Positions 53,478 through 61,237 of a stretch of 64,000 bases of DNA are shown one piece after another; the first letter of the stretch is position 1; every line of letters begins with the position of its first letter. Below the pieces are notes generated by a model. It ran no database searches. It was given only the letters and a program-made list of their open reading frames with translations, and had not been told where the DNA came from. Both the position numbers and the translations under genes were made by a program. The DNA is taken from the NCBI RefSeq assembly GCF_004151235.1, contig NZ_JUIV01000005.1, positions 62,001 to 126,000 on the forward strand. The letters are read 5' to 3'. This stretch comes from Flavobacterium anhuiense. Lineage in GTDB: Bacteria > Bacteroidota > Bacteroidia > Flavobacteriales > Flavobacteriaceae.

Positions 53478-56400
53478 ATGCGTAAATTCTTTCTTTTTTT
53501 ATATTTCAGCTTTTTTTCGATAAATTTTTCGAATGCGCAAGACTATTATTTTAAACATTATCAGGTAGAAGAAGGACTTTCAAACAACACGGTTTTGACC
53601 TCAATACAAGATAATGACGGCTTTATGTGGTTTGGAACTAAAGACGGATTAAACCGTTTTGATGGTTATCGTTTTAAAACCTATAGAAGCAGTGGAGATC
53701 CTATTCATAGTTTAGGAAGCAACTACATACAATCATTACACGAACATAATGGCACAATTTGGGTCGGTACTGATAAAGGTTTGTATCATTATGATAAAAA
53801 ACTGGATCGTTTTACGATTTTGAATGAAGCTATAAATGATCGTATCAACGACATCAATCACGACCAAAAAGACAACATTTGGTTTGTTTCTGGCAACATA
53901 TTGTATAAATATGCACCAAAAAAGAAGGAAACAACCACTTTCAATCCGAACAAATATTTCATTACCACTTCGATTACGAAAGACTATAAAGGAGAAATCT
54001 GGGCTTCTTCTTTAAATAAAATCTATCACTACTCTGAAGAAAATCTTTCTTTTGAAAATATTCCGTTAAATCCGCCAGCGAATAAAGCCAATTTTAGAAT
54101 TACCGTGATTTATGCTGTCGATTCTGAAAATATTGTAATTGGAACACAAGATCACGGCGTACTCCTATATAATAGAAAAACCAAATCGACAAGCGAACTT
54201 AAATTCGCAATCAAAGAGCCTGTTTTTGTACGCCAGTTTAGAAAAAAAGGAAATGATGAACTTTGGATTGCCAGCGAATCGGGGGTTTATGTCTATAATC
54301 TGAAAACTAAAACCGCTGTAAATCTTAAGAAAAACTACAACGATCCGTACGCGATTTCAGATAATGCCGCTTATTCAATAACAATTGATAAAGAAAACGG
54401 AATCTGGATCGGAACGTATTTTGGCGGTGTCAATTACCATCAGAAACAATACACGCAGTTTAAAAAGTACTTTCCGCAGAACAATCAAAACTCCATTATT
54501 GGAAGCGCCGTAAGAGAAATTCATAAAGACGATCACGGCGATTTATGGATTGGAACCGAAGACGCGGGCGTAAATCGTTTTAATCCGAAAACGCAGAAAT
54601 TTACTTCTTATAATGTTTCGTACTATAATATTCATGCTTTAATGCCTCGAAAAGATAAAATCTGGGTGGGAACTTTTGAGCATGGTTTGGATGTTTTAGA
54701 CCGAAATTCAGGCGCAATTCTCAAACATTATAGTGCAAACGATGGTCGAAGCGGACTGCATAGCAATTTTATTTTTTCTTTTTATGAAATGAAAAACGGA
54801 GACCTGATTGTGGTAACAACATCGGGACTTTATCGCTATAATGAACAAGCCGATAATTTTGAAATCTTGAAATTCTTCCCAGAAACGTATCATTATACGA
54901 ATATGAAAGAAGACAGCGACGGCAATCTTTGGGCGGGAAGTTATCGCGATGGATTGTTGTTTTATAATCCGAAAACGAAGAAAAAAGAGGTTTTTTCGTA
55001 TGATTATAAAAATCCGAAAGGAATTAGCAATAATACGATCAACGCCATTTTTGAAGATTCTTCAAAAAACTTATGGATTGCAACCGAAAATGGACTGAAT
55101 CTCGTAAACAGACAAAATCATACTTTTACCAAATTCACAACCAAAAACGGAATGCCAAGCAATGTTTTCTATTCTATTTTGGAAGACGATTCTAAAAATC
55201 TGTGGCTGACGACTTCCAAAGGTTTGGTAAAATTTGGTCCAGATCATAAAACCATCAAGATTTTTACCACTGCAAACGGATTGTTGAGCGATCAGTTCAA
55301 TTACAATTCGGCTTTTAAAGATGCAAATGGCGATATGTATTTTGGAAACCTAAACGGAATGATCAGTTTTAATCCGAAGCACTTCAGTAAAAACAAATAC
55401 ACGCCTTTTATTTACATTACCAATCTTCAAATTAATAATAAGGATATTGAGGTAAACAGTCCCGATTCTCCTATTTCGCAATCTATCTCGTTTTTGGACG
55501 AACTGGAACTCAACAACAATCAGTCAACTTTTAATCTGGAATTTGCATCTTTAAATTATACCGCGCCAGAATTGACCGAATATTGGTTTCAACTAGAAAA
55601 CGTCAATAATGACTGGGTTTATTTAGGAAGAAACAACAAAGTTTTCTTTACCGAACTGGCGCCTGGCGATTATGTTTTTAAAGTAAAATCTTTGAACAGT
55701 TTTGGTGTTTGGAGCAAAGAAGTAAAACTGAAAATTACCATTCTTCCTCCGTTTTATGCCAGCAATTATGCCTATATCTTGTATTTTATATTGTTCTGCG
55801 CAGGACTTTATTACATTATCAGATATTCTCAAAATCTGACTCAGATTAAAAATAACCGTAAAATAAAACATCTAAACGACGAAAAAGAAAAAGAAATCTA
55901 TCAGGCAAAAATTGATTTTTTTACGAATGTCGCGCACGAAATTAGAACGCCTTTGACTTTGATTAAAGGTCCGTTGGAAAAGCTTTTAGGCATGAAATAC
56001 GAATCGGAAGAAGTACCTCAGCATCTTTCGATTATGAAGAAAAACACTTCGCGTTTATTGAAATTGGTAAATGAATTGCTCGATTTTAGAAAATCTGAAA
56101 TTGGCGGTTTGAAATTGACTTTCGTCGAAGCGAATATCTCTTCGATGGTTCGAAATTTTCATTTGAGATTCAGCCAATTAATTGAAGAACGAGAACTTGA
56201 ATTTGACTTAGAATTAGGAGAAAAAGACATTCATGCTTTTGTAGACAAAGAAGCTTTCAAAAAGATTCTGAGCAATTTGATCAATAATGCGATTAAATAT
56301 TCGAATAAAAAGGTTTCCATATCTTTATTTAGAGATGAAAAGAAACTGCATTTGATTGTAAAAAATGACGGAAATGTGATTCCTATTCATTTAAAAGACA

Positions 56401-57407
56401 AAATTTTCGAACCATTTTTTAGAGTTGATGATAGCAGTACGGCATCAGGAACAGGCATCGGACTTTCGCTGGCATATTCGCTAGCGCAATTGCACAATGG
56501 AAGTTTAGAATTAATTGAAGATGTAAATTACAATATCTTCGAATTGGTTGTTCCGCTGCATCAAGAAGAAGAATTTATGCTTTATGCCGATTCTGAGAAA
56601 GAACAAACAGAAAGTGAAACGCCAAAAGAACCAATTGAAATCAAAAACGAAAAAGCACAAGTTTTGGTTGTTGAAGACAACGAAGATCTTTTGAGTTTTA
56701 TTACTACTGAATTGGCAGGAACTTATACTGTTTTAAAAGCCCAAAATGGCGAAGAAGGCATCAAAATCATTCATAATGAAAACATTCAGTTGGTGATTTC
56801 AGACGTAACCATGCCAATTATGGACGGATTTACAATGTGTAAAAAGATTAAAACCAATCTTGAAACAAGTCATATTCCTGTTATTTTATTGACAGCAAAA
56901 AACTCGCTAAAATCACAAATCGACGGACTTGAAGTGGGTGCAGACGCTTATGTGGCAAAACCTTTTTCTATGGATTATCTAAAAGTGCAAGCCAATAACT
57001 TGATTGAAAACCGCAGACAGATTATGAATTATTATGCTAGTTCTCCCCTTTCGCACATTAAAAGCATTGCTCACAATAAAACCGACGAAAAGTTCCTGAA
57101 AAAACTAGACGACGAAATCCTGAAAAACATCACCGATCAAGATTTAAGCGTAGAATCGCTCGCCGAAATAATGAACATGAGCCGTTCGACTTTATACCGA
57201 AAAATTAAAGACATTACAAATCTGAGTCCGAACGAATTAATCAATATTGTACGATTAAAAAGAGCTGCAGAGTTACTGCTAAACGAAAACTATAAAATGT
57301 ACGAAATCGCAGAAATGGTCGGCTACAAATCGCAAACAAGCTTTGGACGAAATTTCCAGAAGCATTTTAATATGTCACCAACGGATTATATACAGAAAAA
57401 TCGTTGA
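53478..57407 (+). CDS. Hybrid two-component system regulator of the PUL
   Basis: A 1309-residue one-protein signalling system. Signal peptide; periplasmic double beta-propeller of regulator-propeller repeats (about 25-690; IQDNDGFMWFGTKDGLNRFD, IHKDDHGDLWIGTEDAGVNR); Y_Y_Y domain (about 695-755); one membrane helix (about 764-783). The kinase has phosphoacceptor His820 in FTNVAHEIRTPLTLIKGPLE and an ATPase domain (GTGIGLSLAY). The receiver has phosphoacceptor Asp1109 in VISDVTMPIMDG, and an AraC-type DNA-binding domain forms the C terminus (about 1205-1305; MNMSRSTLYRKIKDITNLSP, MVGYKSQTSFGRNFQKHF). It senses periplasmic oligosaccharides and activates the divergent SusC-led operon. Confidence 0.97.
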   Translation: MRKFFLFLYFSFFSINFSNAQDYYFKHYQVEEGLSNNTVLTSIQDNDGFMWFGTKDGLNRFDGYRFKTYRSSGDPIHSLGSNYIQSLHEHNGTIWVGTDKGLYHYDKKLDRFTILNEAINDRINDINHDQKDNIWFVSGNILYKYAPKKKETTTFNPNKYFITTSITKDYKGEIWASSLNKIYHYSEENLSFENIPLNPPANKANFRITVIYAVDSENIVIGTQDHGVLLYNRKTKSTSELKFAIKEPVFVRQFRKKGNDELWIASESGVYVYNLKTKTAVNLKKNYNDPYAISDNAAYSITIDKENGIWIGTYFGGVNYHQKQYTQFKKYFPQNNQNSIIGSAVREIHKDDHGDLWIGTEDAGVNRFNPKTQKFTSYNVSYYNIHALMPRKDKIWVGTFEHGLDVLDRNSGAILKHYSANDGRSGLHSNFIFSFYEMKNGDLIVVTTSGLYRYNEQADNFEILKFFPETYHYTNMKEDSDGNLWAGSYRDGLLFYNPKTKKKEVFSYDYKNPKGISNNTINAIFEDSSKNLWIATENGLNLVNRQNHTFTKFTTKNGMPSNVFYSILEDDSKNLWLTTSKGLVKFGPDHKTIKIFTTANGLLSDQFNYNSAFKDANGDMYFGNLNGMISFNPKHFSKNKYTPFIYITNLQINNKDIEVNSPDSPISQSISFLDELELNNNQSTFNLEFASLNYTAPELTEYWFQLENVNNDWVYLGRNNKVFFTELAPGDYVFKVKSLNSFGVWSKEVKLKITILPPFYASNYAYILYFILFCAGLYYIIRYSQNLTQIKNNRKIKHLNDEKEKEIYQAKIDFFTNVAHEIRTPLTLIKGPLEKLLGMKYESEEVPQHLSIMKKNTSRLLKLVNELLDFRKSEIGGLKLTFVEANISSMVRNFHLRFSQLIEERELEFDLELGEKDIHAFVDKEAFKKILSNLINNAIKYSNKKVSISLFRDEKKLHLIVKNDGNVIPIHLKDKIFEPFFRVDDSSTASGTGIGLSLAYSLAQLHNGSLELIEDVNYNIFELVVPLHQEEEFMLYADSEKEQTESETPKEPIEIKNEKAQVLVVEDNEDLLSFITTELAGTYTVLKAQNGEEGIKIIHNENIQLVISDVTMPIMDGFTMCKKIKTNLETSHIPVILLTAKNSLKSQIDGLEVGADAYVAKPFSMDYLKVQANNLIENRRQIMNYYASSPLSHIKSIAHNKTDEKFLKKLDDEILKNITDQDLSVESLAEIMNMSRSTLYRKIKDITNLSPNELINIVRLKRAAELLLNENYKMYEIAEMVGYKSQTSFGRNFQKHFNMSPTDYIQKNR

Positions 57408-57410
57408 TTA

Positions 57411-57587
57411 TTTAACCGCAAAGTTCGCAAAGGATTTTCGCAAAGAAACGCAAAGTTTAGTTTTTGCATTTTATTTAAAGTTCACAAAGTTTTTCAAGTT
57501 CAGCCTTTGTGAACTTAAAATAAAATGTATTGGCTTAGAAATACTTCGCGAGCTTTGCGAAAATCCTTTGCGAACTTTGCGGTTAAA
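57411..57587. repeat. 35-bp perfect inverted repeat of GCAAAG type
   Basis: Arms 57411-57445 and 57553-57587 are perfect inverted copies over 35 bases (key wording CCGCAAAGTTCGCAAAGG). Inside lies a second perfect 12-bp inverted pair AAGTTCACAAAG (57478-57489) and CTTTGTGAACTT (57505-57516). It starts three bases after the hybrid regulator stop and could act as terminator and mRNA end-protector. Further GCAAAG/CTTTGCG copies continue to 57745. Confidence 0.92.
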
Positions 57588-57812
57588 AAAACTATTTAAT
57601 TCCAAAACGTCCACGCGGTTGAAACCGAGGGCTATGTTTGAAAATTGGAATGTTTTGCTATCGCTCTGTGGCCTTTAAAATAAAATGCATCGACTAAAAA
57701 CTTTGCGTTTCTCTGCGTAAATCCTTTGCGAACTCTGCGCTAAAAACCTTTTTAATCCCAATTACATGCTTAAAAAAACACAAAATCGGCAAAGCTATTT
57801 GTTTAAATAATC

Positions 57813-57872
57813 GCCACGAATTCACGATTTTTATTCTCAAAGATTATCAAAAATAATTCGTGAATTCGTGGC
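57813..57872. repeat. Inverted repeat GCCACGAATTCACGA
   Basis: A perfect 15-bp inverted pair: GCCACGAATTCACGA (57813-57827) and TCGTGAATTCGTGGC (57858-57872), each arm containing the palindrome CGAATTC-like core. It lies before the response-regulator stop at 57904, in the same 496-bp convergent gap as the GCAAAG repeat. Between 57588 and 57812 only scattered CTTTGCG-type fragments are seen. Confidence 0.85.
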
Positions 57873-57903
57873 TAAAAAACTTTGTAAACTCTGCGTTAAA
57901 AAA

Positions 57904-58611
57904 CTACTTAATCCCAAGCAACTGATACAATTCCTCTTTTTTATTCAAAGCTGCAGAAATGGTTTTCCCGTCAATCAATTCTACAACATTTCCGTTGAGG
58001 CTTCTCACAGCTTCGAGATTTAGAATAAAAGAACGCTGCACGCGAAAGAATATTGGGAGTTTCAAAACTTCTTCCATTGACTTTAAAGTTCCTAAAGTTG
58101 TATATGATCCGCCGTTGATAACGAATTTCAGATAATCGTCTTGTGCTTCCACATACAGAATTTCACTCAAAAGAATCTTAATCAGCTTTCCTTCCGATTT
58201 GATAAAAATGCGATCTGAATTGATCTGATGAACTGAAGTAGTTTTCTTTAGCGAAAGATATTCTTTGGCGCGATTTACCGCTTTCAGGAAACGGTCAAAA
58301 CGAACGGGTTTTAAGAGATAATCGGCAGCTCCGGTTTCAAAACCTTCCAAAGCAAAATTGCGGTGCGCCGTTATAAAAATAATAACTGGAGCATTGGTAA
58401 GCGATTGCGCCAATTCTAAACCATTAAATTTAGGCATTTCGATATCGCTAAAAACAATATCAACTTCATTTTCCTGCAGAAACAATAATGCTTTAGAAGC
58501 TTCTGCAAACGAACCTTTAAGTTCCAGAAACGGAATTTCAGCAATAAAAGATTCGATAATATCTCTTGCAATTGGCTCGTCGTCAACGACAATGCATTTC
58601 AACTTTTCCAT
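57904..58611 (-). CDS. LytTR-family response regulator
   Basis: A 235-residue response regulator. The receiver domain (1-120) has acidic pair Asp10-Asp11 (VVDDEPIARDII), phosphoacceptor Asp56 (IVFSDIEMPKFNG) and the Lys of LLKPVRFDRFL. The LytTR DNA-binding domain (about 130-235) has DRIFIKSEGKLIKILLSEIL, YVEAQDDYLKF and FFRVQRSFILNLEAVRSLNG. Its ATG overlaps the kinase stop (TAATG), so the two are translationally coupled. It is phosphorylated by the neighbouring kinase and binds direct-repeat promoters. Target genes are unknown. Confidence 0.95.
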   Translation of the reverse strand: MEKLKCIVVDDEPIARDIIESFIAEIPFLELKGSFAEASKALLFLQENEVDIVFSDIEMPKFNGLELAQSLTNAPVIIFITAHRNFALEGFETGAADYLLKPVRFDRFLKAVNRAKEYLSLKKTTSVHQINSDRIFIKSEGKLIKILLSEILYVEAQDDYLKFVINGGSYTTLGTLKSMEEVLKLPIFFRVQRSFILNLEAVRSLNGNVVELIDGKTISAALNKKEELYQLLGIK

Positions 58612-59771
58612 TATTTTCTTAAAACTATTTTTAAATCGACTTTAAACGAGTTTTCTAGTCTTTTAATTTCTAATTCATATTGATTGGGATACAGCAATTC
58701 TAAGCGTTTACGGGCATTCTCCACTCCTATTCCGCCAAAATCAGAATCGTTTGGCGTATCTTCCAAATCGTTCTCTAAACTAAACCAAAAAGTATTGTTT
58801 TCAATCTTAATGTCGAGTTTTATAAAGGCATTTTTACTTTTTAAACCATATTTAAAAGCATTTTCTATGAAAGTAAATGTCAGAAGCGGTGCAACAAAAA
58901 GTCCTGCGGTTTGTCCTTCAATAGCAACTTGAATATCCGTTTCATCTGCATAACGCATCTTTTCTAAAGCGATATAATTTTTGATAAAATCCAATTCTTT
59001 TTCCAAACGGACAATTTCGGTATTCGATTCGTAGAGCGTATAACTCATAATATCTGAAAGATTCAAGATGATTTCTGGAGCCAGATTATCTTTTCTAACC
59101 GTTAATCCGTACAGATTATTTAAGGTGTTAAATAAAAAATGCGGATTCAATTGCGCTTTTAAAAAGTCCTTTTCAATTTGAATATTCTGAATTTCTAAAG
59201 CTGTTTTCTCTCTTTCAACTTGAAATTTCTTATTATACAATTTCGTGATTTCGACCAAAATCTTTGCAAAGCAAAAAGGCGAAAGCAACGAAATGATAAT
59301 TATAGTCTGCGAAAGCATTTTTTTTGGCGAAACTGCTTCAAAAAAACGTTGTTCTGCGCTCATTTTAATAACGCCTTTCAGTTCTCCAAAAGTAACTTCA
59401 AGACCTAAAGCATAATACAAAAGCGAAATAAAATACGTTGCCGCCATCCAAACAAATATTGAAATTGGAAAAACCAATAGCACCAATATTATAATTCGGG
59501 TTTTGCTTCCTGAGAATATCTTTGGCAATAGTAAATAAAACAGCATATAAAACACAATCATATTGACCAATGCCATTCTTATGGTTAGTAAAACAGCATC
59601 AAAATAGACCAATTTATAGCCAATTACATAACTCAAAAAAAGCAAAACAGAAAAACCTAACCACATGAAAACATGCAGTAAAATTCGATTTCTTTTGGTG
59701 AAAAAGCCGTCAAAATTCAGCGAAGCGATTTTATCTAAAAAATATCCCGAAGTCGATGTGGTATTTGGCAT
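58611..59771 (-). CDS. LytS/YehU-type sensor histidine kinase
   Basis: A 386-residue membrane kinase. The N-terminal part has several hydrophobic helices (VFMWLGFSVLLFLSYVIGYK; AVLLTIRMALVNMIVFYMLF; IIILVLLVFPISIFVWMAAT; IIIISLLSPFCFAKILVEI), about four segments to residue 175. A coiled linker follows, then the His_kinase domain with phosphoacceptor His211 in LNPHFLFNTLNNLYGL and the C-terminal ATPase (FIENAFKYGLK, FGGIGVENARKRLELLYP). It lacks an obvious periplasmic sensor domain, typical of the LytS/YehU subfamily. It is paired with the LytTR regulator. Confidence 0.95.
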   Translation of the reverse strand: MPNTTSTSGYFLDKIASLNFDGFFTKRNRILLHVFMWLGFSVLLFLSYVIGYKLVYFDAVLLTIRMALVNMIVFYMLFYLLLPKIFSGSKTRIIILVLLVFPISIFVWMAATYFISLLYYALGLEVTFGELKGVIKMSAEQRFFEAVSPKKMLSQTIIIISLLSPFCFAKILVEITKLYNKKFQVEREKTALEIQNIQIEKDFLKAQLNPHFLFNTLNNLYGLTVRKDNLAPEIILNLSDIMSYTLYESNTEIVRLEKELDFIKNYIALEKMRYADETDIQVAIEGQTAGLFVAPLLTFTFIENAFKYGLKSKNAFIKLDIKIENNTFWFSLENDLEDTPNDSDFGGIGVENARKRLELLYPNQYELEIKRLENSFKVDLKIVLRK

Positions 59772-59836
59772 GTAATACTGTTGTAAAGCAGTTTCAAATA
59801 TAATTTATTTTTTTCCATGAGTGGGAAAATATAATT

Positions 59837-60001
59837 AACACATAGAAGCATAGATTTTCTTTGCGCTTAAAGACGTTTCACTTTGTTTTAATACACATAG
59901 CCATTTCTGAAGATATATACAAAGGTTTACATCTATGTGTGAGAAACTAGTTTCTTTCTCTCTTCTTTTTCGAAATAAAAAAATCTATGTTTCTATGTGT
60001 T
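59837..60001. repeat. Composite intergenic inverted repeat, copy C (reverse orientation)
   Basis: Arms 59837-59858 and 59980-60001 are inverted with 21 of 22 matching. The 14-bp palindrome AGAAACTAGTTTCT lies at 59942-59955. The reverse complement of this copy aligns with copy A module by module (AACACATAGAAACATAG, AGAAACTAGTTTCT, CTATGTGTATT, AAGTGAAACG, the second arm), but the central part is longer, with about 30 extra bases. It lies between the kinase and the CPBP gene. Confidence 0.85.
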
Positions 60002-60031
60002 TCAAAATTAATTAGATATTGAATTCCTTTT

Positions 60032-60760
60032 TTATAAAATTCTAATAACCGCATTGATCAAATTAATCGTATTATGCCCCAGAATAGAATAAATAAGATT
60101 TCCCGAAAACTGTCTTAGAATACCAACGCTCAAAGAAGAAATTAATGTTAAGTATAACATTGTAATTACATCAAATTTCAAATGTAAATCCTGATCTAAA
60201 ACCGCACCGTGAGAAACTCCAAACAAAACTGTTACAATAACAAATGCCCAACCAAATTTGATTCCGCGATAATTCCATGTTGGCGCAAAAGCTTTGTCTA
60301 AAAGCCATAAAGAGATTCCTCTAAAAAGGATTTCTTCTGTTAATCCGGGCATTGAGGCTTGAAAAAGGAAAGTTTCTAAATCGAAAGGATTGCCTTTTGG
60401 AAATAAAATCAGTTTGAATATAATATCAAATACCGTAAATCCGAAGAAAACCAATAATCCGAATTTCAAGCTTGCTGGCGAATTGGTTTTAGAAGTAAAT
60501 CCGATTTTGATTCTTTCTTCTTTTGAAACCGAAAAGATTATAATCAATCCTAAAATTAGACTCAAGATTTTTCCAGCCCAATTAAATTTTAAATCCAAGT
60601 CGATTAATTGTTTTCCTGAAGCCTGCAAAAACACATCTGCAAGGAAATATAAAATGAAAAATCCTAAATATTTCAAATTAGATTTTTCAGTTTTGAAATG
60701 TGCAATAACAATAATCGGAGCGATTAACAAAATCCAAAGAAGAGGCGTAAATAGTGACAT
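60032..60760 (-). CDS. CPBP-family intramembrane glutamic endopeptidase
   Basis: A 242-residue multi-pass membrane protein with about seven hydrophobic segments. The CPBP (CAAX/ABI) motifs are seen: Glu142-Glu143 and Arg147 in PGLTEEILFRGISLWLLDKA, a His in LFGVSHGAVLDQDLHLKF, and a C-terminal His in SILGHNTINLINAVI. Members cleave membrane proteins or peptides, or take part in bacteriocin self-protection. Its substrate is unknown, and no bacteriocin-like gene is next to it. It stands alone between two repeat-rich gaps. Confidence 0.92.
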   Translation of the reverse strand: MSLFTPLLWILLIAPIIVIAHFKTEKSNLKYLGFFILYFLADVFLQASGKQLIDLDLKFNWAGKILSLILGLIIIFSVSKEERIKIGFTSKTNSPASLKFGLLVFFGFTVFDIIFKLILFPKGNPFDLETFLFQASMPGLTEEILFRGISLWLLDKAFAPTWNYRGIKFGWAFVIVTVLFGVSHGAVLDQDLHLKFDVITMLYLTLISSLSVGILRQFSGNLIYSILGHNTINLINAVIRIL

Positions 60761-60888
60761 AATTTTGATTTTTAAGGTTTTAATTTAAATCAAAAGTATA
60801 TCTAGAGTATATCAATTAAAATTGTAATCGGTAGAACACACAATCTGCTCGGTGAAAATGTTGTTTTACTCGATTGCAGATTTTAAAA

Positions 60889-61069
60889 ATGTTCCGTAGG
60901 AACATCTCATCGGTAGAAAAAATATGTTTTTTAAGTCGTTTTACGTTCCGTAGGAACGTTTGTTTGGTTTCATCGTTTTTTATATCTAACCTATCAAACG
61001 TTCCTACGGAACGTGAATTGGGCTGGACACCATTTTTTTTTTCTACCGACGAAACATTCCTACGGAATG
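60889..61069. repeat. Nested GTTCCGTAGGAAC inverted-repeat element
   Basis: Three nested inverted pairs share an axis: ATGTTCCGTAGGAACAT (from 60889) with the near-inverse ACATTCCTACGGAAT (61055-61069); CGGTAGAAAAAA (60911-60922) with TTTTTTCTACCG (61037-61048); and ACGTTCCGTAGGAACGTTTG (60943-60962) with its perfect inverse at 60995-61014. Each GTTCCGTAGGAAC core is itself nearly palindromic. The upstream sequence 60825-60880 (AATCTGC/GCAGATT) may be part of it. Confidence 0.88.
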
Positions 61070-61098
61070 ATAGCACCTATTAAAAATGAAGGGATCGA

Positions 61099-61146
61099 TT
61101 GAATTCAATTCAATTCAATTCAATTCGACTCAATTCGATTCAATTT
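61099..61146. repeat. Tandem 5-bp repeat (AATTC)
   Basis: About nine consecutive units of AATTC, with two units changed to GACTC or GATTC, between the nested inverted repeat and the hairpin at 61164. It is a simple-sequence tract that may vary in length by slippage. Confidence 0.9.
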
Positions 61147-61163
61147 AAAACCAACCATTAAAT

Positions 61164-61216
61164 AGAAAATGTGCCAATTAGATAATTACTCTCATTATCT
61201 AATTGGCACATTTTCT
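61164..61216. repeat. 23-bp perfect hairpin downstream of the TonB receptor gene
   Basis: Arms 61164-61186 and 61194-61216 are perfect inverted copies over 23 bases (wording AATGTGCCAATTAGATAAT) with a 7-nt loop TACTCTC. It lies 21 bp after the TonB receptor stop, so it may stabilise or end that transcript, although no long T run follows. Related wording is found at 46970-47071 inside the PUL. Confidence 0.9.
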
Positions 61217-61237
61217 AATTGCCGCATTAATCAATTT

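Noticed and set aside
57343..57678. 111-codon plus-strand frame
   Set aside because: It overlaps the end of the hybrid regulator and then runs through the GCAAAG repeat; no start context or family resemblance.
60032..60760. Bacteriocin immunity locus around the CPBP protease
   Set aside because: No small GG-leader peptide, transporter or modification gene lies next to it.
60816..61083. Open frames on both strands (86 and 69 codons) with FRRNV/FLRNV-type peptides
   Set aside because: They lie entirely within the GTTCCGTAGGAAC inverted-repeat element; the open frames are a by-product of the palindromes.
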